Source of the DNA: Leifsonia sp. 71-9
Lineage (GTDB): Bacteria > Actinomycetota > Actinomycetes > Actinomycetales > Microbacteriaceae
NCBI RefSeq assembly: GCF_001898805.1
Contig: NZ_MKVJ01000019.1
Coordinates: forward strand, 119,689-183,688
DNA length: 64,000 nucleotides
Direction of reading: 5' to 3'
Shown: in pieces, positions 1 to 9,013 of the stretch
Numbering within the stretch: the stretch's first letter is position 1
Layout of the letters: each line of letters starts with the position of its first letter
The notes under the pieces: generated by a model
What the model saw: the letters and a program-made list of their open reading frames with translations, nothing else
What the model was told of the DNA's origin: nothing
The model's database searches: none
Made by a program: the position numbers and the translations under genes

Positions 1-219
1 CGCGTGCGAGCACCCCCGGTACGGGTTGATCGTCCAGCCGAAGGGCATCGGACCGCCACCGCCCGGGATCTTGTTGAGCGCCGATTTCGCGAGCACCTCG
101 TGGAAGGTGATGCCCGCGAAGTCGGGCGTGCGCACCGAGCGCACGAGGTTGTTGAGCCGCGCGAGCCCGGGCAGCGCCGCCGGTGCTTCCGCCGTGAGTT
201 CCTGCCCGCTCCATCTCAT
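1..219 (-). CDS. Rv2578c-like radical SAM protein, N-terminal part (runs off the window)
   Basis: The first 73 codons of a leftward gene are present. The start at 219 reads MRWSGQEL and continues through LNNLVRSVRTPDFAGITFHE to FGWTINPYRGCSHA at the window edge. The NPYRGCSHAC-type segment is where the radical SAM cluster motif (CxxxCxxC) begins in the spore-photolyase-like Rv2578c family, so the first cluster cysteine is visible and the other two lie outside. Family members are thought to bind [4Fe-4S] and S-adenosylmethionine; the substrate is unknown. A perfect LexA-type palindrome sits just upstream, which fits SOS control of the mycobacterial homologue. The family call is firm; the function is not. 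Confidence 0.85.
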   Translation of the reverse strand, partial: MRWSGQELTAEAPAALPGLARLNNLVRSVRTPDFAGITFHEVLAKSALNKIPGGGGPMPFGWTINPYRGCSHA

Positions 220-224
220 GACCT

Positions 225-246
225 CATTCGAACATATGTTCGAATG
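225..246. promoter_or_regulatory. LexA (SOS) box
   Basis: A perfect 22-bp palindrome with core CGAACATATGTTCG, matching the actinobacterial LexA consensus CGAAC-N4-GTTCG. It lies 6 bases before the start of the radical SAM gene and 35 bases before the rightward gene at 281, so LexA binding could repress either or both. Confidence 0.88.
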
Positions 247-280
247 ATCGTCAAGCCTTCCGCTGGACGAGTGCAGCGCG

Positions 281-676
281 ATGATACGGTGGCGGTCGAG
301 TGACGACGCGCCGTGCATCGCCTTCGGCGTCCTCCTGCTCGCGCTCGGCGGCGCCGCGTTCTGGGGAGCCCGGTACGAGCCCACGCTGGTGGGATCCGGT
401 CTCGTCGCCGTGGCCCTCGGGCTGATCGCGTTCCTCCTCGGTGGATTCGGCGTCCACGTCGCACGGAGCGCGTCGCCCCGAGCGGCGGCGGGACCTGTCC
501 TGCTGCTCACGATCCTCACCGTCGCGATCGGTTTCGTCGGCAACGGCATCACAGCGGTCGTGAGCGCACTGGGGTCGAGCACCTACGGTCTCGTGGCGAG
601 CCTGCTGCTGTTCGTCGTCGCGCTGAGCGTCGCCCTGCAAGGTGCGCTGATCCACGGCGCGGCGAAGACGCTCTGA
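281..676 (+). CDS. small integral membrane protein, unknown function
   Basis: 131 residues with about four hydrophobic segments: FGVLLLALGGAAFWG, LVAVALGLIAFLLGG, VLLLTILTVAIGFVG and LVASLLLFVVALSVAL. No known domain is recognised. It diverges from the radical SAM gene across a region containing the LexA box and converges on the ABC-F gene 58 bases away. The ATG at 281 has no strong ribosome binding site, so the start is uncertain. It is accepted as a gene because the alternating hydrophobic/loop pattern fits only this frame. Confidence 0.6.
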   Translation: MIRWRSSDDAPCIAFGVLLLALGGAAFWGARYEPTLVGSGLVAVALGLIAFLLGGFGVHVARSASPRAAAGPVLLLTILTVAIGFVGNGITAVVSALGSSTYGLVASLLLFVVALSVALQGALIHGAAKTL

Positions 677-734
677 GGAGCGCACCTCCGCCGCGCCGTG
701 GGCCGGCCGGAGCCGGTTCGGACGACCGTGCTCG

Positions 735-2357
735 TCACGCCGCGCGCAGGGCGACCTCCTCCCCGTCCCACCGCGCACGCAGCCAGCGGTCGTGGCTGGC
801 GACCACGACGGCGCCGGGATACCCGCCCAGCGCCTCCTCCAGCTCCGTCGCGAGCCCCAGCGAGAGGTGGTTCGTGGGCTCGTCGAGCAGGAAGAGGTGG
901 GGCGGCCGGGCGAGGATGAGCGCGAGCGCGAGCCGGCGCTGCTGACCGACGGAGAGCGCGCCGACCGGCCGGTCCAGATCGCGCGGGGCGATCAGTCCGA
1001 GGCCGACGAGCGGGATGCTCTCGGCCCGTCGCTCCCCCAGCACCGCCTCGTAGACGGCGCGGGGCGAGGCCGACGGGTCCGGGAAGCGCACGTCCTGCTC
1101 GAGCAGTCCGACGCGCAGCCCGCGCCGGCGCCCGACCGAGCCGTCCGTCGGCTCGAGGCGGCCGGCCACCGCAGCGAGGAGCGTCGACTTGCCCGCCCCG
1201 TTCGCTCCGGTGACCAGCACCCGCGACTGCGGCGCCACGTCGAACGACGGGACGTCGAGCCGGCCCGGGATGCGGAGCCCGCGCGCGTGCACGAGCAGGC
1301 CGCCGTCCTCGGCGAGCGGCTGGAAGCCGGACGGGATCCCGCCGAAGCGGAGCACCGGCGGCGGCTTGCGCACCTGGGTGCGTTCGAGCTCCTCGCGGCG
1401 CCCCGTCGCGTTCTTGATCCGGCGGCTGATCTGCTTGTCGAGCGTGCCGCCCTTGAACGACTTGGCGAACTTGTCGTTGTCGCGCACCTTGCCCGACCAG
1501 GAGATCGAGCGCGCCGTGACGTCGGCGGCGAAACGCAGCGCAGCCAGCTCGTCCTGCTCGTCGGCGAACTGCTTCTCCCAGCGCTCCCGCTCCGCCGCTT
1601 TCGCGGCGAGGTAGTCGCTGTAGCCCCCGCCGAACGCGACGGGGCCGCCGCGCGCCGGATCGATGTCGAGCAGGCCCGTCGCCACCGCGTCGAGGAACGC
1701 CCGGTCGTGACTGGCGAACAGCACCGGCCCGTGCCACTCGCGCAGCCGTCGTTCGAGGAACGCGGCGGCCGCGTCGTCGAGGTGGTTCGTCGGCTCGTCG
1801 AGCAGCAGCGCGTCCGGCTTGCCGAGCAGGAGCGCCGCTAGGGCGAACCGGCTGCGCTGGCCTCCCGAGACCTCCGAGAGGCGCCGGGCCAGCGGGATGC
1901 CGCTGACGCCGAGCCCGGCCAGGAGCTCGTCGCGGCGAGCCTCGATCGTCCAGATCTCCGCCCGCTCGGCGGCCTCGAGAGCCCGGTCGTAGCGAGCGGC
2001 GGCGCCGTCGTTGCCGTCGGTGAGGGCAGCGGCGGCGGCCTCCAGCTCCCGTTCGATCTCCCGCACGCCCGAGAGGGCGTCTTCGACGAGCGATTCGAGC
2101 GAGTCGTCCGGCCGGAACCGGACCTCCTGCCACAGGAAGCCGACCCGTGCGGGACGGTGGATGGTGCCGCCGTCGGGCGACTCCACCCCGGCGAGCAGCC
2201 GCAGCAGAGTGGATTTGCCGGCGCCGTTCTCGCCGATCAACCCGAGGCGCGAGCCGGGGGCGACGGTGAGGGAGACATCGGAGAGGATGCGGCGCGCGCC
2301 GTAGCTGAGCGAGACGCCGTCCGCGCGAAGCGGAGTGAGTGTGGTGGATGCAGGCAT
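735..2357 (-). CDS. ABC-F family ATPase (ribosome-associated)
   Basis: 540 residues with two fused ABC domains and no membrane segments, the ABC-F layout. The N-terminal domain has Walker A GENGAGKST and signature VSGGQ; the C-terminal domain has Walker A GANGAGKST and signature LSVGQQRR. Each Walker B is followed by LLDEPTNHL, the DEPTNHLD-type hallmark of ABC-F proteins. The charged inter-domain linker around residues 240-320 (KVRDNDKFAKSFKGG region) would reach toward the peptidyl-transferase centre. ABC-F proteins either protect ribosomes from antibiotics or tune translation; the subclass cannot be told by eye. The ATG at 2357 follows a GGAAGGCGG ribosome binding site. A structured leader lies upstream, which favours a translation-responsive resistance role (inference). 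Confidence 0.9.
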   Translation of the reverse strand: MPASTTLTPLRADGVSLSYGARRILSDVSLTVAPGSRLGLIGENGAGKSTLLRLLAGVESPDGGTIHRPARVGFLWQEVRFRPDDSLESLVEDALSGVREIERELEAAAAALTDGNDGAAARYDRALEAAERAEIWTIEARRDELLAGLGVSGIPLARRLSEVSGGQRSRFALAALLLGKPDALLLDEPTNHLDDAAAAFLERRLREWHGPVLFASHDRAFLDAVATGLLDIDPARGGPVAFGGGYSDYLAAKAAERERWEKQFADEQDELAALRFAADVTARSISWSGKVRDNDKFAKSFKGGTLDKQISRRIKNATGRREELERTQVRKPPPVLRFGGIPSGFQPLAEDGGLLVHARGLRIPGRLDVPSFDVAPQSRVLVTGANGAGKSTLLAAVAGRLEPTDGSVGRRRGLRVGLLEQDVRFPDPSASPRAVYEAVLGERRAESIPLVGLGLIAPRDLDRPVGALSVGQQRRLALALILARPPHLFLLDEPTNHLSLGLATELEEALGGYPGAVVVASHDRWLRARWDGEEVALRAA

Positions 2358-2428
2358 GGATAACCGCCTTCCGAGCGCTCCGGTGTACCGGATTCCCGCC
2401 GGGCGTTGTCCGTCGTGAGCGGCGCGCG

Positions 2429-2524
2429 AGCGCTATGAACGCGATGACCTGAATCGAAGGGTCACCCACTCTGTCGACGGCGCCTCGGGCGCGGGACGAA
2501 AGGAGGTGATCACTTCATAGCGCT
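2429..2524 (-). promoter_or_regulatory. structured leader of the ABC-F gene with anti-Shine-Dalgarno-like sequence
   Basis: Eleven-base inverted repeats (AGCGCTATGAA, 2514-2524, and its complement, 2429-2439) enclose a 74-nt loop in the presumed leader RNA. Inside the loop, 2498-2511 reads GATCACCTCCTTTC on the coding strand, identical to the conserved 3' tail of actinobacterial 16S rRNA. A minimal start-stop ORF ATG AAG TGA (2518-2510) immediately precedes and overlaps it. The elements are directly visible; a role in attenuation is inferred. Confidence 0.5.
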
Positions 2525-2571
2525 GACGACCCTAACAGGCCGTCGGCGCCGCCGTCTACCCTCGCAGGGAA

Positions 2572-4047
2572 CTACCGGACGAGATTCAGCGTCGCCGCGG
2601 TCTCCGCCAGCACGCGCGCGGCGTCATCCGGCCGGTCGTTGAGCGTGGTCCCGACCGTCGGGATCAGCTTCTCGATGGTCGGCAGCCAGCCGTCGTAGCG
2701 GTCGGGGAAGCAGCGCTTCAGCAGGTCGACCATGATCGGGACGGCCGTGGAGGCGCCCGGGGACGCGCCGAGCAGGCCGGCGATCGAGCCGTCCTGGGCC
2801 GCGACGACCTCGGTGCCGAACTGCAGCACGCCGCCCTTCTTCGCGTCCTTCTTCATGACCTGGACGCGCTGGCCGGCGGTGATGAGCTCCCAGTCCTCGC
2901 CCTTCGCCGTCGGCATGAACTCCTGCAGCGCCTTGAGCTTCTTGGCGCGGTTGGCGAGCAGCTCGCCCGCAAGGTACTTCATCAGGTCGACGTTGTCGCG
3001 GGCGACCGCGAGCATCGGCCCGAGGTTGCCGGCGCGGACGGAGCCGGGCAGGTCGAACCAGGAGCCGGTCTTGAGGAACTTGGGGCTGAATCCGGCGTAC
3101 GGGCCGAACAGCAGCGAGGCCTGGCCGTCGACGACACGGGTGTCGAGGTGCGGCACCGACATCGGCGGGGCGCCGACGGCGGCCTTGCCGTAGACCTTCG
3201 CCTGGTGCTGGGCGACGATCTTCGGGTCGCTGGTGCGCAGGAACTGACCGGAGATCGGGAAGCCGCCGAACCCCTTGATCTCGGGGATGCCGGCCTTCTG
3301 CAGCAGGTGGAGCGCACCGCCGCCCGCGCCGACGAACACGAAGCGCGCCTGCACCTCGTGAGGGGTGTGGCCGACCTCGTGCCGCACCTTGATGCGCCAC
3401 AGGCCGTCCTTGGTGCGCTTGATGCTCCGCACGCGGTTGTTGAGGGCGAGCTCGGCGCCGTTCGCGACGAGGTTGTCGACCAGGGCGCGGGTCAGCGCGC
3501 CGAAGTCGACGTCGGTGCCGGAGGTGGATCGCGTCGCCGCGATGCGCTGCTTCGCGCTGCGCTTCTTGGTGAGCAGCGGGGTCCACTCGCCGATGACGGC
3601 CGGGTCCTCCGAGTACTCCATGTCGGAGAACAGGGGCTGCTTCTTGAGGGCCTCGAAGCGGCGGCGCAGGTAGCGCACGTTGTCGCGGCCGCGCACGAAC
3701 GTCATGTGCGGGGTCGGGTTGATGAAGGTCTCGGGAGCGGGCAGGTCGCCGGCCTCGACCAGGCTCGCCCAGAACTGGCGGCTGAGCTGGAACTGCTCGT
3801 TGATGCTGATCGCCTTCGCGGGGTCGACGGAGCCGTCGGCCGCCTCGGGCATGTAGTTCAGCTCGCAGAGGGCGGCGTGACCGGTTCCGGCGTTGTTCCA
3901 GGGGTTCGAGCTCTCCTGGGCGACTTCGCCCAGGTTCTCGTAGATGCGGATGCTCCAGTCGGGCTGCACACGCTGCAGGAGTGCTCCGAGCGTCGCGCTC
4001 ATGATGCCGCCGCCGATGAGGACCACGTCGATGGGAGAGTTGCTCAC
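2572..4047 (-). CDS. mqo: malate:quinone oxidoreductase
   Basis: 491 residues, the usual Mqo length. The N-terminus has the FAD-binding Rossmann motif DVVLIGGGIMSATLG, followed by IRIYENLGEVAQESSNPWNN and AGTGHAALCELNY, all hallmarks of the Mqo family. The enzyme is a peripheral membrane flavoprotein that oxidises L-malate to oxaloacetate and passes electrons to the quinone pool, bypassing NAD-linked malate dehydrogenase in the TCA cycle. The start is GTG at 4047. It appears monocistronic, with an 86-base gap upstream that holds a dyad at 4101-4114. Nothing unusual in the protein. Confidence 0.95.
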   Translation of the reverse strand: MSNSPIDVVLIGGGIMSATLGALLQRVQPDWSIRIYENLGEVAQESSNPWNNAGTGHAALCELNYMPEAADGSVDPAKAISINEQFQLSRQFWASLVEAGDLPAPETFINPTPHMTFVRGRDNVRYLRRRFEALKKQPLFSDMEYSEDPAVIGEWTPLLTKKRSAKQRIAATRSTSGTDVDFGALTRALVDNLVANGAELALNNRVRSIKRTKDGLWRIKVRHEVGHTPHEVQARFVFVGAGGGALHLLQKAGIPEIKGFGGFPISGQFLRTSDPKIVAQHQAKVYGKAAVGAPPMSVPHLDTRVVDGQASLLFGPYAGFSPKFLKTGSWFDLPGSVRAGNLGPMLAVARDNVDLMKYLAGELLANRAKKLKALQEFMPTAKGEDWELITAGQRVQVMKKDAKKGGVLQFGTEVVAAQDGSIAGLLGASPGASTAVPIMVDLLKRCFPDRYDGWLPTIEKLIPTVGTTLNDRPDDAARVLAETAATLNLVR

Positions 4048-4100
4048 CGTACGATCTTACGGTGCCCCCGGCGCATCCCCGGGTTTCCCGGGGGAAAGTA

Positions 4101-4114
4101 TCTCGATGTCGAGA
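4101..4114. promoter_or_regulatory. palindromic operator candidate upstream of mqo
   Basis: TCTCGATGTCGAGA has perfect 6-bp arms around a 2-bp centre and lies 53 bases upstream of mqo, downstream of the DUF1801 gene. The form suits a dimeric repressor, but the factor is unknown. Confidence 0.3.
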
Positions 4115-4133
4115 CAATCAGCAGGTGGCGGCC

Positions 4134-4577
4134 TCAGTTCACCCGCTCGTAGATGGCGACGAACCGGGCGACCGGGAAGGCGGCCACCGTCTTCGCGACG
4201 AGCGGGAGGTCGACGTCGGCGAGCGTGCGGAACCGCACGCAGCTCTTGCCCATGTCGAGTCTCCTCCCGCCACGCGTCCACTCCTTCCGGAAGCTGCGCT
4301 CCTCGGCCGAGTCGCTGTAGAGCGCCATCAGGTACAGCGACGTGTAGTGCTTCTGGGCGGCGAGACTCACGTAGGCCAGCGGCTGCCGGTTGTAGGTGTC
4401 GGGGAACGTCTCCAGCGGGACCACCCAGCCGGGCATCCGCCACTGGACCCCGAGCCGGTAGCCGTCGGGCATGGCCGCGGCGACGGTGTCGAACACGGGC
4501 TGGAAGACCTCGCGCCGCTTCGGGGGCAGCGCTTCGAGGTACTCGGCGACCTCGGCGGGCAGGGGTTCGGCGCGCAT
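4134..4577 (-). CDS. DUF1801 (YdhG-like) domain protein
   Basis: 147 residues with the DUF1801 pattern: EVFQPVFDTVAAAMPDGYRL, QWRMPGWVVPLETFPDTY, LAYVSLAAQKHYTSLYLM and a C-terminal LDMGKSCVRFR block. The fold is alpha/beta and iron-chaperone/SCP-like; its activity in bacteria is not established. ATG start at 4577. No operon partners are obvious: mqo is 86 bases downstream and the membrane protein gene ends 63 bases upstream. Family assignment is good, function unknown. Confidence 0.8.
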   Translation of the reverse strand: MRAEPLPAEVAEYLEALPPKRREVFQPVFDTVAAAMPDGYRLGVQWRMPGWVVPLETFPDTYNRQPLAYVSLAAQKHYTSLYLMALYSDSAEERSFRKEWTRGGRRLDMGKSCVRFRTLADVDLPLVAKTVAAFPVARFVAIYERVN

Positions 4578-4640
4578 GGGATCATGGTAGCCGTCGGCGA
4601 CCGCCGCGTGGAGGGGCGGGTCGCGTTCCCGCGTCGATCC

Positions 4641-5063
4641 TCAGCCGACCGCGGCCGCCCCGGCGACGATCAGGGCGATGCCCGCGACGATCATGCTGGC
4701 GGTCAGCACCCCGAACCCCACCCAGACGAGCGCGATCACTCCGCTGGGCCGCTGCGGATCGCGTCCCAGCACCGAAAGGAAGAAGCCGGCCGGGATCAGG
4801 ATGGCCGTCGCCAGCACCCCGATCGCCGCGACGTGCATCCATCCCGTGACGCCCGCCGCATCCAGCAGCACGAGCACGACGAGGCCCAGGATGACGAGGA
4901 CGCCGGCGTGCGCGTGGCCGGCGCGGAAGAAGCTCTTCTGCAGGGCGTTCGCACCCTGCTTGCCCGTGACGACGCGCAGCAGGAAGGTCCCGCCGTAGGC
5001 GATGCCGATGACGGTGAGCAGGACGACGCCCGCGATGATGGCGCTGGCCGGTTGGAGCAGCAT
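4641..5063 (-). CDS. four-helix membrane protein paired with a MerR regulator
   Basis: 140 residues with four predicted membrane helices (about 7-30, 52-70, 78-98, 112-137). The loop after helix 1 contains FFRAGHAHAG with two histidines. It is divergently transcribed from the MerR-family gene at 5150, and the 86-base gap holds two AT-rich dyads, so it is probably the regulator's target. No recognised family. The ATG at 5063 follows GGAGGCGG, a good ribosome binding site. Confidence 0.7.
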   Translation of the reverse strand: MLLQPASAIIAGVVLLTVIGIAYGGTFLLRVVTGKQGANALQKSFFRAGHAHAGVLVILGLVVLVLLDAAGVTGWMHVAAIGVLATAILIPAGFFLSVLGRDPQRPSGVIALVWVGFGVLTASMIVAGIALIVAGAAAVG

Positions 5064-5076
5064 GGTCCGCCTCCTT

Positions 5077-5115
5077 GGATAGTTGAAGTATCCAAAGACT
5101 AGATAGTGCTACTAT
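5077..5115. promoter_or_regulatory. divergent operator/promoter between membrane protein and MerR gene
   Basis: Two dyads stand out in AT-rich sequence: GGATA-N7-TATCC (5077-5093) and ATAGT-GCT-ACTAT (5103-5115). GGATAGT (5077) and ACTATCC (5111-5117) are also inverted copies of one another. MerR proteins bind such dyads in spacer-distorted promoters, so autoregulation and control of the membrane protein are likely (inference). Confidence 0.5.
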
Positions 5116-5149
5116 CCATGTCAAGAGTCGACGAAGGAACGGTGGCGGC

Positions 5150-5791
5150 GTGCGGATCTCCGAACTGGTCGAGCGGACGGGCGTCCCGCTCGCCACCCTC
5201 AAGTTCTACCTGCGCGAGGGGATGCTGATGCCCGGCGAGGCGCGCACCGCGACGCGCTCCGAATACGGCGAGGAGCACGTCCGCCGCGTGGCGCTGATCC
5301 GGGCGCTGTCCGACGTCGCCGGGCTGCCGCTGCAGCGGGTGAAGACCGTGCTGGGCCTGATCGACTCCCCCACCGCCTCCCTCTTCGAGTCCCTCGGCAG
5401 TGCCGTCGCGGCGCTCCCGCCCTACACCGACGACGTCCGCGCCGACGAGACGGAGCCGTCGGCCCCCGAGTATCCGCGCGCTCACGCCGCCATCACGGCG
5501 CTCGGCCAGGTGTACGACCCGCGCTTCGCCGCCGTCGCCCAGCTGGAGCGCGCCCTGGCGGGTGTCGAGACGGCGGGCATCCCGATGACCGCCGATCGCC
5601 TCGACGTCTACGGCGCGCACGTGCGCGCGATGGCCGAATTCGACCTCGCCCGGATGCCCGAGGAGGGCCGGGAGGAACAGCTCGGATACGCCGTGCTCGG
5701 AACCGCGCTCTACGAGCCCGTCATCGCCGCGCTCCGCAGGCTCGCCCACCAGGACATCGCGGCACGTCAGCTCTCCGAAGGCTCTGCCTGA
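5150..5791 (+). CDS. MerR-family transcriptional regulator
   Basis: 213 residues. The N-terminal MerR winged helix is clear: MRISELVERTGVPLATLKFY, then YGEEHVRRVALIRALSDVAGL. The 140-residue effector domain matches no familiar ligand class, and its single histidine and lack of cysteines argue against metal sensing. It starts with GTG at 5150 and faces the membrane protein gene across a shared operator region. It converges on asd, separated by a large palindrome. Confidence 0.85.
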   Translation: MRISELVERTGVPLATLKFYLREGMLMPGEARTATRSEYGEEHVRRVALIRALSDVAGLPLQRVKTVLGLIDSPTASLFESLGSAVAALPPYTDDVRADETEPSAPEYPRAHAAITALGQVYDPRFAAVAQLERALAGVETAGIPMTADRLDVYGAHVRAMAEFDLARMPEEGREEQLGYAVLGTALYEPVIAALRRLAHQDIAARQLSEGSA

Positions 5792-5798
5792 CGCAGCG

Positions 5799-5855
5799 AC
5801 ATTCGTCACAAATGTCGGGAAAGCGCAGCGCTATCCCGACATTTGTGACGAATGT
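5799..5855. terminator. 57-bp near-perfect palindrome between convergent genes
   Basis: Perfect 22-bp arms (5799-5820 and 5834-5855) surround an inner AGCG-CAG-CGCT hairpin, with one A/A mismatch between them. Each arm is itself a dyad, ACATT-N7-AATGT. There is no T-run. It sits exactly between the ends of the merR and asd genes, as expected for a bidirectional terminator, but the nested symmetry also fits a dispersed palindromic repeat. Confidence 0.65.
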
Positions 5856-5864
5856 GGCGTGGGC

Positions 5865-7031
<1,167 letters not shown>

Positions 7032-8318
7032 CTAGCGGCCGGTTCCGGCGTAGACGACGGCCTTCTCGTCGCCGTCGAGGCCGAACGCCGTGTGGATGAC
7101 GCGGGCCGCCTCGGCCACGGTGTCGGCGCGGGTGACGACCGAGATGCGGATCTCGCTGGTGGAGATCATCTCGATGTTGATGCCCGCGTCGTAGAGCGCC
7201 TCGAACAGCCGCGCGGAGACGCCCGTGTTGGTGCGCATCCCGGCGCCGACGAGCGCGAGCTTGCCGATCTGGTCGTCGTACTGCAGCGACTGGTAGCCGA
7301 CCTCGTCGCGCTCCGCGGTGAGAGCGGTGAGCACGCGCTGACCCTCGGACTTCGGGAGGGTGAACGAGATGTCGGTGAGGCTCGTGGCGGCCGCGGACAC
7401 GTTCTGCACGATCATGTCGACGTTGGCGTTGGCCTTCGCGACGATCTTGAAGATCTGCGCCGCCTTGCCCGGCACGTCGGGAACCCCGACGACGGTGATC
7501 TTCGCTTCGCTCAGATCGGTGGCGACTCCGGAGATGATCGGCTCTTCCACGGTTCCATCCTTCTTCGCGGCCTCGGCCGCAGCTGCTTCGTTGAGGACGT
7601 ACGTGCCCTCCTTGTTCGAGAACGAGGAGCGCACGTGCAGGGTCACGTTGTGGCGGCGGGCGTACTCGACCGCGCGGATGTGCAGGACCTTCGCGCCCGC
7701 GGCGGCGAGCTCCAGCATCTCCTCGCTGGTGATGCGGTCGATCTTGCGCGCCAGGGGCACCTGACGGGGGTCGGAGGTGAAGACGCCGTCCACGTCGGTG
7801 TAGATCTCGCACACCTCGGCGCCGAGTGCTGCGGCGAGGGCGACGGCGGTCGTGTCGGAGCCGCCGCGGCCGAGAGTCGTGATGTCGCGGGTGTCGCGGT
7901 TGAAGCCCTGGAAGCCGGCGACGATCGCGATCGCGCCCTCCGAGAGTGCGTCCTGGATGCGGCCGGGCGTGACGTCGACGATGCGCGCCGCGCCGTGCTG
8001 CGCGTCGGTGATCATGCCCGCCTGGCTGCCGGTGAACGAACGGGCGTCGTAGCCCATGCTCTTGATCGCCATCGCGAGGAGCGCCATCGAGATGCGCTCG
8101 CCCGCGGTGAGGAGCATGTCCAGCTCGCGCGGCGCGGGGATCGGCGTGACCTCGTGCGCCAGGTCGACCAGCTCGTCCGTCGTGTCGCCCATGGCGGACA
8201 CGGCGACGACGACCTCGTTGCCGGCCTTGCGGGTCTCGACGATGCGCTTCGCGACGCGCTTGATGCTCTCGGCGTTCGAGACGGACGAACCGCCGAATTT
8301 CTGCACGATAAGGGCCAC
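7032..8318 (-). CDS. lysC: aspartokinase
   Basis: About 428 residues. The kinase domain opens with [17 protein letters not shown] and contains [11 protein letters not shown] and [16 protein letters not shown]. The C-terminal third holds two ACT domains (around [18 protein letters not shown] and [20 protein letters not shown]) that bind lysine/threonine for feedback control. It phosphorylates L-aspartate. Of two GTG codons, 8318 is chosen because AGGAG lies 5 bases before it and mycobacterial LysC also begins with VALxVQK; GTG at 8324 is the alternative. The internal beta-subunit start typical of this family is possible but not obvious. Confidence 0.95.
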   Translation of the reverse strand: MALIVQKFGGSSVSNAESIKRVAKRIVETRKAGNEVVVAVSAMGDTTDELVDLAHEVTPIPAPRELDMLLTAGERISMALLAMAIKSMGYDARSFTGSQAGMITDAQHGAARIVDVTPGRIQDALSEGAIAIVAGFQGFNRDTRDITTLGRGGSDTTAVALAAALGAEVCEIYTDVDGVFTSDPRQVPLARKIDRITSEEMLELAAAGAKVLHIRAVEYARRHNVTLHVRSSFSNKEGTYVLNEAAAAEAAKKDGTVEEPIISGVATDLSEAKITVVGVPDVPGKAAQIFKIVAKANANVDMIVQNVSAAATSLTDISFTLPKSEGQRVLTALTAERDEVGYQSLQYDDQIGKLALVGAGMRTNTGVSARLFEALYDAGINIEMISTSEIRISVVTRADTVAEAARVIHTAFGLDGDEKAVVYAGTGR

Positions 8319-8413
8319 GGACACTCCTGGACTGACGGGTTTCCCATCCTACCGTCCGGGTGCATGCCCCGATCCCCATATGACGACACGGCGCCGGGAG
8401 GTGCTCCGTACGG

Positions 8414-9010
8414 TCAGGAGACCTGGCGACGGCCTTCGAAGGCGCGGCCGAGGGTGACCTCGTCGGCGTACTCGAGGTCGCCGCCGACCGGGAGGCCGGA
8501 GGCGAGCCGGGTGACCCGGATCTCGAGCGTCGTCAGCAGGCGGCTGAGGTAGGTGGCGGTCGCCTCGCCCTCGAGGTTGGGGTCGGTGGCGATGATGACC
8601 TCCTGCACGGTGCCGTCCGCCAGTCGCTGCATCAGCTGGCGGATGCGCAGGTCGTCCGGTCCGACGCCGTCGATCGGGCTGATCGCGCCGCCGAGCACGT
8701 GGTACAGCCCGCGGAACTCACGGGTGCGCTCGATGGCGACGACGTCCTTCGCCTCCTCCACGACGCAGATGAGTTCGGGCGAGCGGCGCGGGTCGCGGCA
8801 GATGGTGCAGGTCTCCTGCTCGGAGACGTTGCCGCAGATCTCGCAGAACCGGACCTTGTCGCGCACCTCGAGCAGCACCTCCGCCAGCCGGGTGACGTCG
8901 AACGTCTCGGTCTGGAGGATGTGGAACGCGATGCGCTGCGCCGACTTGGGGCCGATGCCGGGCAGGCGGCCGAGCTCGTCGATCAGCTCCTGGACGATGC
9001 CTTCGTACAC
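8414..9010 (-). CDS. recR: recombination mediator RecR
   Basis: 198 residues, the standard size. In order: a helix-hairpin-helix ([20 protein letters not shown]), a Cys4 zinc finger (CEIC...CTIC), and a Toprim domain ([20 protein letters not shown]...[17 protein letters not shown]). RecR acts with RecO and RecF to load RecA at single-strand gaps. The GTG start at 9010 is 3 bases from the dnaX stop, the widely conserved dnaX-recR pairing. Confidence 0.96.
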   Translation of the reverse strand: MYEGIVQELIDELGRLPGIGPKSAQRIAFHILQTETFDVTRLAEVLLEVRDKVRFCEICGNVSEQETCTICRDPRRSPELICVVEEAKDVVAIERTREFRGLYHVLGGAISPIDGVGPDDLRIRQLMQRLADGTVQEVIIATDPNLEGEATATYLSRLLTTLEIRVTRLASGLPVGGDLEYADEVTLGRAFEGRRQVS

Positions 9011-9013
9011 CGG

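Noticed and set aside
583..2469. Long open frame overlapping the ABC-F gene, starting GTG at 2469 inside the leader
   Set aside because: It is a high-GC shadow with Arg/Ala-rich content. The ABC-F frame carries all motifs. A role as a regulatory upstream ORF is possible but its start has no ribosome binding site.
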